NCBI GenBank assembly: GCA_050743075.1 | Contig: JBOGDS010000071.1 | Coordinates: 1-19,139, forward strand | DNA: 19,139 nt | Direction of reading: 5' to 3' | Source of the DNA: JBOGDS01 sp050743075 | Lineage (GTDB): Bacteria > Actinomycetota > Actinomycetes > Jiangellales > Jiangellaceae | Shown here: positions 5,785 through 13,636 of the stretch, in pieces | How positions within the stretch are numbered: position 1 is the stretch's first letter | Layout: the number at the start of each line of letters is the position of its first letter | Translations under genes and position numbers: made by a program | Notes under the pieces: model-generated | Database searches by the model: none | Told to the model about the DNA's origin: nothing | Seen by the model: the letters and a program-made list of their open reading frames with translations, nothing else

Positions 5785-8172
5785 TCAGTGCGCATAGACC
5801 CGGACCTCGTAGACCCGTGCGGTGTCGTCCAGGGCGTGGCCGGACGCCGAGGTGTTGGTGCGGTCGACGGTGATCCGCAGCGCGTCGACCGTGGCCAGCC
5901 GCTGGAGGCGGACGACACGCTGGCGTTGATAGTTGGCTTCCTCGGCGTACAGCTGCTCCCACGCGTCGCCGACCCGGCCGAGGATGCGCCAGTCGCGGGC
6001 GCAGTAGGCGACCCGGTCGAAGGCCGGCCGCTGGTCGGTGCCGGCGTCGAGGTTCGAGTCGAAGGACACCTGGACGGTGCCCACCTCGACCGGTCCCGCC
6101 CAGGACAGCTCCAGCCACGCTGCCTCGCCGCCGAGCGGCTCGGAGATCCACAGGTTGGGCAGGTCCTCCGGCCAGGCCGCGCCGTTGACGGCGTACCGGG
6201 GTTCGAACGGCCGTGGCTGCGGCTCGATCCGCACGGCGTGCACCCCCTTGCGGAACTGTCGCCACAGCTCATACGCCGGCAGCTCGACCTCGTCCGGCGA
6301 GAAGCACTCCAGATGGGCGTTCTTCTCCTCGCAGCCGCCCGGCGACCGGGTCAGGTACTGGGCCACCGTCCCGGGCAGGCCGGGACCGGCGACCGCCCAG
6401 TCGACGCCGTCGGCGGCCTGAAGCACCAGCCGGTACGGGTGATCGGGCTCGACCGCCGCGTCCACGCCCAGGTCCAGCCACCCCTCGTGCCCGGCCGCGA
6501 CGACGACCCGGGCCGTCGTGACCTTTTTTCCCGGCTCCCGGTCCCACATGCGGTGCATGCGCTCGACCACGACACCGACGCTCGCCGTGTGCGGCGTGGG
6601 GTTGCGCACGTACCCGGCGACGGACGCCAGACGGTCGGCGGTCAAGGGCACGACCTGGGCCCGGTCGGTGTCCAGCGGCAGCCACCGGAGCTGGCCGTCC
6701 GCCGCGTCCGCCGGGTCGGGCAGGGCGAGTGGGATGGCGCTGCTCGCCGTCGCGGTGGCGGATAGCGCCAGGTCGTCCGGGTCGGTGTTGCGTACGCCGA
6801 GGAGCCGGGCGTCCTGGCGCAGCATCCGCTGCCGGACCGGTTGCAGGTGGGGGCCGTCCGGGTCGGCGACCTGGCGCGGGGTCAGCCGGTGCGCCACGGC
6901 ATGGGCAGCGGCGGTCCCGACGGCCTGCCCCTGGGCGGCCAACGAGACCTGTACCCGGACCGGGCCGAGGGCGACGTGGGTGACCGACAGCAGCCGCCCG
7001 GTCATCCACAGGTTTGCCACGTTGCGGCTGTAGAACGCGCGCAGCGGCAGCGAGAACGGCACCACCCGGATGTAGTCGCTGTACCGCTTGTCGATGTTCT
7101 CCCGTTCGCCGGGCGCCTCGCGGTTGTTGATGCCACCCTTGATGTGCAGGTCGATCCACCAGCTCGCGTACGCGACGCCGTCGGGCCACTGCCGGTCGGT
7201 GTGGCAGTCGTGCTCGGTGACGGTGATGTCGCCGACCAGCCGGCGGCTCTCCCGCTTGCCGGGGATCATGCCGATCCAGTCCAGCACGTAGTTGGCGAAC
7301 CGGTCCTGCTCCGGGCTGTGGTTCTTCAGGTAGTTCCACACGCCGAGCACGTGCCGGTGCAGCTCCTCCCGGATCGCCGCGTTGTCGTCGATCTGGTGGA
7401 ACGGGGTGTTCACCTCCAGCCACCAGTACCCGCCGAAGTTCTCCTCGTGGATGTGGTAGAGGCGGCGGTCCATGACGAAGTCGTCGGGCGAGGTGTAGTG
7501 GGCGATCCAGTCCGGCGGGTCGTACGGCGCCGCCCGGTCGATCTTGCGGGCGCGCATGGTGATCGTCGCGCCCAGCGTCACGTCGTCGGCGACCCGCGGT
7601 GCGAGCGGCTCACCGAAGGCCGACCGGGCCTCCCGCCCGTATCGGGTCTGCGCGCCGGCCAGCGCCCCGACGGTGCCGTCGCCGGTGGCGTCAACGAACT
7701 GGGCGGCGCGCAGCAGCAGTTCCTTCTCGCTGCCCAGCTGGCTGGCGTGGACCGCGGTGATCTTGCGGGTGTAACCGGACCCAGCAGGCAGGTCGTCAAC
7801 CTCCACGCCCCGGGCGGAGGCGTTGAGGAACGCGGTCAGGTGCCGCTCGCGGCGGACGGCCTCGGCGAGGTTGAGGTCGTACAGGCTGTTGATCAGACCG
7901 TGGTCGAAGAACCACTCGTGGTTGGTGGCCCGGTCGGTGAGGATCAGTTCGTGCACGATGCCGGTCTCGCCGCCGTACGCCGCGCCGTGGCTGGCGCCGT
8001 AGGGCACGACCCGGATCTCCGAGGACGAGTTTCCACCGAAGACCGGCCGGTCCTGCACGATGGCGGTGCGGGTTCCGTTGCGGGCGGCTGCGATGGCCGC
8101 GCACAGGCCGGCCAACCCGCCGCCGACCACGACGAGGTCGAAGTCGTGCGGGTCGGGGGATTGGTGTCTCAT
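5785..8172 (-). CDS. FAD-dependent oxidoreductase with C-terminal galactose-binding-like domain
   Basis: This is a large cytoplasmic flavoprotein of about 795 residues. It starts with a Rossmann dinucleotide motif (VVVGGGLAGLCAAIAAARNG, residues 14-33), then FGGNSSSEI (45-53) and later VDATGDGTVGALAGA, typical of the FAD_oxidored (PF12831) family. Another conserved FAD-family stretch is NLWMTGRLLSVTHVALGPVR. The last 150 or so residues look like a carbohydrate-binding, F5/8 type C-like beta domain (ELSWAGPVEVGTVQVSFDSN and DALRITVDRTN). No signal peptide is present. The ATG at 8170-8172 has GGGAG ten bases upstream; a GTG at 8182-8184 is possible but overlaps that site. Homologues are typically annotated only as FAD-dependent oxidoreductases. 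The neighbouring sugar transporter and the carbohydrate-binding-like tail suggest oxidation of a sugar or glycoside, but the substrate is unknown. Confidence 0.9.
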   Translation of the reverse strand: MRHQSPDPHDFDLVVVGGGLAGLCAAIAAARNGTRTAIVQDRPVFGGNSSSEIRVVPYGASHGAAYGGETGIVHELILTDRATNHEWFFDHGLINSLYDLNLAEAVRRERHLTAFLNASARGVEVDDLPAGSGYTRKITAVHASQLGSEKELLLRAAQFVDATGDGTVGALAGAQTRYGREARSAFGEPLAPRVADDVTLGATITMRARKIDRAAPYDPPDWIAHYTSPDDFVMDRRLYHIHEENFGGYWWLEVNTPFHQIDDNAAIREELHRHVLGVWNYLKNHSPEQDRFANYVLDWIGMIPGKRESRRLVGDITVTEHDCHTDRQWPDGVAYASWWIDLHIKGGINNREAPGERENIDKRYSDYIRVVPFSLPLRAFYSRNVANLWMTGRLLSVTHVALGPVRVQVSLAAQGQAVGTAAAHAVAHRLTPRQVADPDGPHLQPVRQRMLRQDARLLGVRNTDPDDLALSATATASSAIPLALPDPADAADGQLRWLPLDTDRAQVVPLTADRLASVAGYVRNPTPHTASVGVVVERMHRMWDREPGKKVTTARVVVAAGHEGWLDLGVDAAVEPDHPYRLVLQAADGVDWAVAGPGLPGTVAQYLTRSPGGCEEKNAHLECFSPDEVELPAYELWRQFRKGVHAVRIEPQPRPFEPRYAVNGAAWPEDLPNLWISEPLGGEAAWLELSWAGPVEVGTVQVSFDSNLDAGTDQRPAFDRVAYCARDWRILGRVGDAWEQLYAEEANYQRQRVVRLQRLATVDALRITVDRTNTSASGHALDDTARVYEVRVYAH

Positions 8173-8264
8173 TCGGTTCTGCACTCCCTGCTGCCGACCT
8201 GAGTAGCCTCAGCCTTTCATGGTGATCTTGGTGACCGCCCCTGCCGGCTTTGTTGATCTTGTTT

Positions 8265-8285
8265 GGGGCGGGCGGGGCGGGTGGG
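8265..8285 (+). other. G-quadruplex-forming motif
   Basis: Five G-runs (4, 3, 4, 3 and 3 Gs) are separated by single bases (C, C, C, T) within 21 bases. This is about as compact as a G-quadruplex motif can be. It lies on the template strand about 93-113 bp upstream of the FAD oxidoreductase start. Confidence 0.7.
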
Positions 8286-8434
8286 CAGGTCTGGTCAGCC
8301 GGCCTGGGTGTGCCGGCGCGCCGCGGTCCTTTCCGGTGGTCGGGTCGGGTGGCGTGGGGGTTAGGTGAACGCGGCGCGGATGCGGGTGAAGGCTTCGGCG
8401 ATGGCGGCGTGCCCGACTCCGCCGCCCTGGGGAG

Positions 8435-8637
8435 TTGGGTGAGCAGTCGGGCCGGCTTCGGTCGGTCAACGCCCGTCTGCGTGAGGTGGTTGCGGATAAG
8501 GATGAGCGGTTGGTCGCCCAGGATGCGCCTTGCGCGTATGCGTTGATCGAGGCGCAGGGCGGGCAGCTGGCCAACCAGAGCGAGTTGATCGAGCAGGCCA
8601 ACCAGCGCGGACACACCTCCGGGAACCCGTGCGGAGC
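8435..8637 (+). pseudogene. Possible IS66-type transposase N-terminal fragment
   Basis: An ATG at 8435 opens a frame whose residues 8-60 are a coiled-coil-like stretch: NARLREVVADKDERLVAQ, then LIEAQGGQLANQSELIEQAN, then QRGHTSGNPCG. This order, a leucine/glutamate coil followed by a Ser/Thr-Asn-Gly-rich turn, recalls the leader of IS66-type transposases, which usually reads ELERRLGQNSRNSSKPPSS. The rest of a transposase is absent, and the frame runs into the antisense of the next gene. The resemblance is suggestive only. Confidence 0.3.
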
Positions 8638-8659
8638 TCGACCGGTCACGGTGGCTTCG

Positions 8660-9607
8660 TCAGCAGATGCGGTGCTTCTGCCACTTCAGCTCCTCGTCCC
8701 AGGCCGAGAAGCTGAAGTCCCGGTCCTTCCAGTACCACTGCACACCGCCGTCGGGCCAGCCGGCGTAGACCTGGTCCCACGTCAGCACGTCGCAGTGCAC
8801 CTGCAGCGACCGGTCGTTGATCTCGTCGTGGAGCGGTTGGTAGCGGAAGTCGCACGACAGGCGCACCCGGTCGGGCCGCTGGTTGGGCAGCGCCCGGTGC
8901 ACCGTGTGGCTGGAGAACATCAACACGTCGCCGGCCTCGAAATCGCCCTGCGCCCATGCCAGGTCGAGATCGCAGAGGTAGGCCTCGAAACCGCCCGCGC
9001 CAATGGCCTGCTTGTACGACATCAATCCCTCGTGGTGGGAACCGTCGAGGACGGTGAGGCCGCCGAGCTCGCGCGGGCAGTCGCCCAGCGGGAACCACGT
9101 CGTCCAGACCCGCGGGGTTCCCTGGATGTGGATGAAATCCTGATGCGGCGGGGTCGGCCAGCTCACCGTGCTGGGCACCATCAGCCGGGCGATGTTGCGG
9201 GGATGCGGGAACACCTCGGACTCGAACAGCGCCCGGAACACCGACATGAGCGCCGGGTGGTGCGCGAGCTCGTGGAACTCCCGGACGCGCTGGACATCGC
9301 GGTAGGCGGCCGCCGTCACCCCCACCCCACAGAACACGGTCTCTTGTTGCAGTTCACGGTCGAACGCGGCGGTGTCGGCGATACCTTCCATCGGGTCCTG
9401 CCCCGGCGCGAGCCAGCCATGGCGGTCGAGGATCGCCATGAACCGCCGCCGGACGTCAAGCACCGTGTCGCGCGGAAGAGCACCGCGAACGAACAGGTAG
9501 CCGTGCTCGGCGGCACGCTCCCGCAACGCATGCGGGTCGTCGAGCAGGTCGGCGGAGTCGAGGAACTCCGTGGTCCTGGTCGGGAAGGTCGTGGGTACGG
9601 TCGTCAT
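8660..9607 (-). CDS. Phytanoyl-CoA dioxygenase (PhyH) family Fe(II)/2-oxoglutarate oxygenase
   Basis: This soluble protein of 315 residues belongs to the PhyH family of non-haem iron, 2-oxoglutarate-dependent oxygenases. The iron-binding facial triad is visible as H155 and D157 (PPHQDF) and a distal His, most likely H237 in SSHTVHRALPN. R249 (RVRLS) fits the 2-oxoglutarate-binding arginine. The ATG at 9605-9607 is chosen because AGGA lies eight bases upstream; an ATG seven codons earlier is possible. It lies upstream of the FAD oxidoreductase on the same strand, but 487 bp separate them, so an operon is uncertain. PhyH enzymes hydroxylate or demethylate varied small molecules. The substrate is unknown here; a role in modifying an imported sugar or glycoside is only inferred from context. 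Confidence 0.9.
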   Translation of the reverse strand: MTTVPTTFPTRTTEFLDSADLLDDPHALRERAAEHGYLFVRGALPRDTVLDVRRRFMAILDRHGWLAPGQDPMEGIADTAAFDRELQQETVFCGVGVTAAAYRDVQRVREFHELAHHPALMSVFRALFESEVFPHPRNIARLMVPSTVSWPTPPHQDFIHIQGTPRVWTTWFPLGDCPRELGGLTVLDGSHHEGLMSYKQAIGAGGFEAYLCDLDLAWAQGDFEAGDVLMFSSHTVHRALPNQRPDRVRLSCDFRYQPLHDEINDRSLQVHCDVLTWDQVYAGWPDGGVQWYWKDRDFSFSAWDEELKWQKHRIC

Positions 9608-9614
9608 GGCTGAT

Positions 9615-9659
9615 CCTGCCTGTCCCATGCCTGTCTGCCTGGTCCCTGCCTGCGGTCGC
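9615..9659. repeat. Imperfect 15-bp tandem repeat upstream of the PhyH gene
   Basis: Three consecutive 15-bp units start with CCTGCCTG, CCTGTCTG and CCTGCCTG (9615, 9630, 9645) and then diverge. They lie in the leader of the minus-strand PhyH gene, immediately before its ribosome binding site. The function is unknown. Confidence 0.5.
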
Positions 9660-9668
9660 TACCGGCCG

Positions 9669-10000
9669 GCGGCGACGCTTGTAACGCGCAGTGTGCCGGA
9701 AGGCCGGCCCCAGGAGGACGAGAACTTCGTGTTCGTTGCCGACGGTCTCGAGGCCGCCGTCGGGAAGGCGAAGGAACTCGCCGGCGACAAACAGGGCGGC
9801 GTGAACGGCGGCACCATCGCCCGGCATTGCCTCGACACCGGCCTGCTCGACGAGATCCACGTGGATCTGGCTCCGGTCAACCTCGGTGGCGTCTTCGGCG
9901 CGCTCGAGGACGTTCCCGTTGAGCTGGAGGGTCCGACATCGATCGTCGAGGGCACCGGTGTCACCACCTGAGGTGCCGGGTGGTACCCAAGCCGGCCTGA
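9669..10000 (+). pseudogene. RibD_C/dihydrofolate-reductase-like protein, decayed 3' part
   Basis: The frame ending at the TGA at 9969-9971 encodes a recognisable C-terminal half of a small RibD_C-type dihydrofolate reductase family protein. The order is FVFVADGLEAAVGKAKELAG, then VNGGTIARHCLDTGLLDEIH, then EDVPVELEGPTSIVEGTGVT. The family is usually 180-220 residues and begins with an NADPH-binding half that is absent. A few residues also seem missing at LGGVFGALED, where family members have a longer GGG..FF segment. After GVT a one-base loss (expected CAC, observed AC at 9966-9967) causes the early stop. In the +1 frame the expected ending continues as LRCRVV and stops at 10000. Three separate lesions make it a pseudogene. 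It is not related in frame or strand to the helicase next to it. Confidence 0.75.
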
Positions 10001-10076
10001 CAGGCCACCTTCGCCCTGCAGACGCTGGTTCCGTGACCTGTCCATCCGGCGAGAACGGTCCACTCGTGATCGTCGG

Positions 10077-11531
10077 CTATGCGCGCCGGCCGTACGCGTG
10101 CCGACGCCCTCCGTTTCGATGGCCGCCGCGAGCGGGAGGGCCGCCGCCTGGGCGCCGAGGACCGCTGCGGTCGGCCGGCGACGCGGGGCGCTGATCAAGG
10201 GCAGGCGCCTCGGCCAGTGCCCGTGCCGTCAGCGGCCCGACGACGTGCCGAGCGTCGACGTGCTTGGCGTCGACGCCGGCCCGCTTGTGCAGCCCTGTCA
10301 TCTCCCGTGCCTGCGCCGGCATCGCCACGGTGACGACGGCTCCGGACGCGCCCGCACGCGCCGTGCGGCCGGAACGGTGCAGGTACGCCTTCGGCTCGCC
10401 GGCGGGGTCGAAGTGCACGACCATGCCGACAGCGTCGACGTGGATGCCCCGAGCCGCAACGTCCGTCGCGACGACGACCTGCGCGCGGCCGCTGCGGAAG
10501 CGGTCGAGGTTGCGCTCGCGCACCCGCTGGGACAGGTCGCCGTGCAGGTCGACGGCATCGACGCCGGCGCCAGCCAGGTTCTCGGCCAGCCGGGACGCCG
10601 CGTGCTTGGTCCGGGTGAACACGATGCTGCGCGGGTTCGCCCGCACCAGCTCGGTGGTCACGTCGAGCTTGTTGTGCGGTCCGACGACGAGGACGTGGTG
10701 GTCCATCGTCGTCACGGATCCGGCGTCGGGGTCGATCTCGTGGCGAGCCGGGTCGACCAGGTGCTTGCGCACCAGGCGGTCGACGTCGCCGTCGAGAGTC
10801 GCCGAGAGCAGCAGCCGCTGGCCGCCAGCGGGCGTCGCGGCGAGCAGCTCGGAGACGACCGGATAGAAGCCCAGGTCACACAGTTGGTCGGCCTCGTCCA
10901 GGGTGACGATCTCGATGTCGTCGAGCCGGCAGACGCCGCGCCCGACCAGGTCGTCGAGCCGCCCCGGGGTGGCGACGACGACGTCGACGCCCTGGTTGAG
11001 CCGGCGGATCTGCCGGTCGTAGGGTGCGCCACCGTAGACGGTGACCATCCGCAGGCGGAGGGCCTCGGCGAGCGGTTCGAGCGCTGACGTCACCTGGTTG
11101 GCGAGCTCGCGGGTCGGGAGGATGATCAAGGCCCGCGGGTGGTTGGGACGGCTGCGACCGCTGGCCAGCCGAGCGAGGATCGGCAGCCCGAAGGCAAGGG
11201 TCTTGCCCGAACCGGTACGCGCCCGGCCGAGCACGTCGCGGCCGGCGACGGCATCCGGGATGACGGCTGCCTGGACTGGAGTCGGCTCGGTGATGCCGTC
11301 GACGCCGAGAAGCTTGACGACGCGGTCGACCACACCGAGCGCGGGGAACGCCGACGTGGCGGGGTCGAAGGCCTCGATCGCGGCCTGACGGGCCGGGTCG
11401 AACGGACGGCGGTCGCGGGGACCGCGCTGCGGCCGGCGCTTGCCGTACGGCTGGCTGGTGCGGCGCTGGTCGCGACGACCACGCCGATGATCACGGCGGT
11501 CGGTGGGCAGGCTGGACTGGTCGAACGGCAT
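10077..11531 (-). CDS. DEAD-box ATP-dependent RNA helicase
   Basis: This 484-residue protein has the full helicase motif set: ARTGSGKT (104-111, Walker A), PTRELA (139-144), TPGR (188-191), DEAD (212-215) and SAT (243-245). Domain 2 follows with HGDLSQ, ATDVAARGI and HRSGRTARAG. The N terminus (about 45 residues) is Arg-rich, and the C terminus ends in a Gly/Arg/Pro-rich basic tail, both suited to RNA binding. It would unwind RNA duplexes in ribosome assembly or mRNA turnover, often in the cold. The frame is open to 11885, but the ATG at 11529-11531 has GGAG eight bases upstream, and the upstream extension has no helicase features. It is preceded by a 233-bp non-coding leader. I do not assign a particular paralogue name. 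Confidence 0.93.
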   Translation of the reverse strand: MPFDQSSLPTDRRDHRRGRRDQRRTSQPYGKRRPQRGPRDRRPFDPARQAAIEAFDPATSAFPALGVVDRVVKLLGVDGITEPTPVQAAVIPDAVAGRDVLGRARTGSGKTLAFGLPILARLASGRSRPNHPRALIILPTRELANQVTSALEPLAEALRLRMVTVYGGAPYDRQIRRLNQGVDVVVATPGRLDDLVGRGVCRLDDIEIVTLDEADQLCDLGFYPVVSELLAATPAGGQRLLLSATLDGDVDRLVRKHLVDPARHEIDPDAGSVTTMDHHVLVVGPHNKLDVTTELVRANPRSIVFTRTKHAASRLAENLAGAGVDAVDLHGDLSQRVRERNLDRFRSGRAQVVVATDVAARGIHVDAVGMVVHFDPAGEPKAYLHRSGRTARAGASGAVVTVAMPAQAREMTGLHKRAGVDAKHVDARHVVGPLTARALAEAPALDQRPASPADRSGPRRPGGGPPARGGHRNGGRRHAYGRRA

Positions 11532-11764
11532 TGCTGTGCTCCGGTGATCGGATGCGGGCGCGCCCGGACGCAGGCCGCGGATGCGGCATGCGGTGAGCCA
11601 GGGGTGCGCGCACCCGACCATCCCCTGGACGTTCCACGTCTGGACACCGGGCACGAAGACGGCCCTAACTATGATCACACAGCGAGGCCGTGGCTGCCAG
11701 CAAGTGTACCGGTGGACCCGCCGGAGGAGAAATCGCCGCTTCCCATGATCGAGGAGACGGCGCG
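11532..11764 (-). other. Structured leader region of the DEAD-box helicase gene
   Basis: This is a 233-bp gap between the end of the thioredoxin-NHL gene and the helicase start, with no gene visible. It contains CCAGGGG/CCCCTGG arms at 11598-11604 and 11622-11628. These enclose a perfect 14-bp palindrome (GGGTGCGCGCACCC, 11602-11615), so the two foldings compete. GACGT/ACGTC arms follow at 11628-11632 and 11636-11640. A promoter and 5' untranslated region for the helicase are expected here. Mutually exclusive hairpins suggest a regulatory leader, but I recognise no known RNA family. Confidence 0.45.
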
Positions 11765-13582
11765 CTACGCCGGTGCACCCAGGATGAGCTCCATGCAGCT
11801 GGCGCCGCCGGGCTCGACCCGGACCGGGACACCCCAGTCCTGCTGGTGGACGTGACACGCCGCATGGTCGCCATCGTGCTCGCACGACGCGGCCATGGCC
11901 GCCACATGCCGGACTCCGTGGCCCACCGCAGCGTCGATCTCGACGGCCCTCGTCAGCGCCGTCCCGCGACCCTCGCCGGCCCGCAGCAGCGCCGACGGCG
12001 TGGCCGAGACCAGCAGGCGGGTCGGCGGGCCGTACCGCTCGTCGAGCTTCTGCCCGGCCGGCGGCTCGAACCGCACGATGAACTCCACCTCGCCGGGGGA
12101 GATCACCGTCACCGGCCGCTGGGTCTGGCGCGCGAACTCACCGACGGACACCGCGGCCCCGACCGGCACCCGCGTCAGCCGGTGAGCCGCGGACTCGAGG
12201 ACCACGAGGTGCTCGCCGTCGACCACCGCCCCGCTGGGCTCGCGGAGACCGGCCGCCAGGGTGGACACCGTGGCCATCGCCGGGTCGTAGCGACGGACGG
12301 CGCCGTTGTATGTGTCGCACACGGCGACGGATCCGTCTGGCAACGCTGTCACACCCAGCGGGTGCTGAAGAAGCGCTTGCCCGGCCGGACCGTCGCGCAG
12401 GCAGAAGTCGAACAGCCCGGTGCCCACAACCGTCTCCACAAGGCCGTTGGCAACCCGACGCAGGGCGGACGTCTCGGAGTCGGCCAGCCACAGCGCGCCG
12501 CCGGCACCGACCGTCAGGCCGGAGGTCTGAGCGAACCACGCGTCGGCCAGGGGGCCGTCGAGCAGGCCCTCGTTGGTCGTGCCGGCAGCGACCTCGACGT
12601 TTCCGGTGGCCGGGTCATACGCCCACAGCTGGTGAATCCCGGCCATCGCGACCCACACCCGGCCGTCCCACCAGGCGACGTCCCAGGGCGAGGACAGTGC
12701 GGCGACCCCGTCGCCCTGCATCCACTGCCGCCCGGTGCCGGCCAGCGTGCTGACGGAACCGTCGGCCAGCCGGACGCCGCGCAGAGCATGGTTGACGGTG
12801 TCGGCGACGACAACGTCGAACCCGACACGCCCGGCAACATCGTCCGGCAGGACGCACAGGCCCTGAGGCTCGCTGAACCGCGCGACGTCCGGCCCACCGT
12901 CCACGAGGCCCCGCTGGCCGGTGCCGATCCGCCGGACCACGGACTCGAGGTCGTCGGTCAGCTCGACCAGCGAGTGGTTCCCGGTGTCGCTGACGAGGAA
13001 TGATCCGCCCGGTAGGGCGACGACCTTGCCGGGGAAGCGCAGAGTGGCGGGCCGGGGCACGGGCGGGACGAACGGCGAGTCGCCACGGCGCAGTGTCCCC
13101 TTCGCGGTGTGCTCGGCGATGAGGTCGCGGAAGAGCGCCCGCAGGGCGTGCGCGTGACCCTCGCCGGAGAACTGCGCGGCGATGTACCCCTCGGGGTCCA
13201 CCAGCGTCAGAGTCGGCCACGCCCGCACCGCGTACGCCTGCCAGGTCGTGAGGTCGGGGTCGTCGAGCACCGGGTGGTGGACGTCGTAGCGCTCCGCAGC
13301 CGCCTCGACCGCTTCGTGGTAAGCCTCGTGGCGGAACTTGGGCGAGTGCACGCCGACGACGGTCAGCACGTCGACGAACTCCTCCTCGAGGGGCCGCAGC
13401 TCGTCCAGGACGTGCAGGCAGTTGACACAGCAGAACGTCCAGAAGTCGACCAGGACGAAGCGGCCGCGCAAACTCGCCAGCGACAGGGCCTCGCCCGCGG
13501 TGTTGAGCCACCCACCCCGCCCGACCAGCTCGGGCGCGCGGACGCGGGGACGGATCGGCTCGGCGTTCACAAGACGAGTCAA
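11765..13582 (-). CDS. Thioredoxin-like/NHL-repeat protein (NHLRC2 type)
   Basis: This 605-residue protein combines three parts. Residues about 10-160 are a TlpA/AhpC-type thioredoxin domain with the redox motif C52-V-N-C55 in DFWTFCCVNCLHVLDEL. Residues about 175-470 are an NHL-type beta-propeller, with repeats such as SFLVSDTGNHSLVELT, DVVVADTVNHALRGV and SVAVCDTYNGAVRRY. The last 120 residues hold the conserved tail with ACHVHQQDWGVPV, typical of this family. There is no signal peptide, so it is probably cytoplasmic. The start is a TTG at 13580-13582 with AGGAGG nine bases upstream. It lies 54 bp after the GTP cyclohydrolase-reductase fusion gene on the same strand, so the two may be co-transcribed. 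The family is clear; bacterial members have no firmly established function. Confidence 0.92.
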   Translation of the reverse strand: MTRLVNAEPIRPRVRAPELVGRGGWLNTAGEALSLASLRGRFVLVDFWTFCCVNCLHVLDELRPLEEEFVDVLTVVGVHSPKFRHEAYHEAVEAAAERYDVHHPVLDDPDLTTWQAYAVRAWPTLTLVDPEGYIAAQFSGEGHAHALRALFRDLIAEHTAKGTLRRGDSPFVPPVPRPATLRFPGKVVALPGGSFLVSDTGNHSLVELTDDLESVVRRIGTGQRGLVDGGPDVARFSEPQGLCVLPDDVAGRVGFDVVVADTVNHALRGVRLADGSVSTLAGTGRQWMQGDGVAALSSPWDVAWWDGRVWVAMAGIHQLWAYDPATGNVEVAAGTTNEGLLDGPLADAWFAQTSGLTVGAGGALWLADSETSALRRVANGLVETVVGTGLFDFCLRDGPAGQALLQHPLGVTALPDGSVAVCDTYNGAVRRYDPAMATVSTLAAGLREPSGAVVDGEHLVVLESAAHRLTRVPVGAAVSVGEFARQTQRPVTVISPGEVEFIVRFEPPAGQKLDERYGPPTRLLVSATPSALLRAGEGRGTALTRAVEIDAAVGHGVRHVAAMAASCEHDGDHAACHVHQQDWGVPVRVEPGGASCMELILGAPA

Positions 13583-13636
13583 CAGGCGCGGCCTCCTCGG
13601 CGTTCCCAGCGTTGTCGGACCCGCCAGGCGAGGGGG

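Larger units (their letters stand above)
8173..8659. other. Gap between the two oxidative enzyme genes
   Basis: This stretch has no intact gene. It holds the ribosome binding site of the FAD oxidoreductase gene, a G-rich run (8265-8285) and an arginine/proline-coding, low-information region. A possible transposase fragment occupies about 8435-8637. The minus-strand frame that ends in TAA near 8360 (AAIAEAFTRIRAAFT) could be another gene tail, but I cannot name it. Confidence 0.6.

Noticed and set aside
6841..8202. 453-codon + strand open frame
   Set aside because: It lies antisense to the FAD oxidoreductase, has Val/Asp/Arg-rich composition and shows no motif.
9994..10006. GGCCTG-A-CAGGCC as a terminator
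   Set aside because: The arms leave a one-base centre, so only a very short stem could form, and no T-run follows.
11532..11885. N-terminal extension of the helicase to 11885
   Set aside because: It would overlap the thioredoxin-NHL gene and has no helicase character. The ATG at 11531 has a good ribosome binding site.
11690..13003. 437-codon + strand open frame
   Set aside because: It is antisense to the thioredoxin-NHL gene and has no domain or ribosome binding site.
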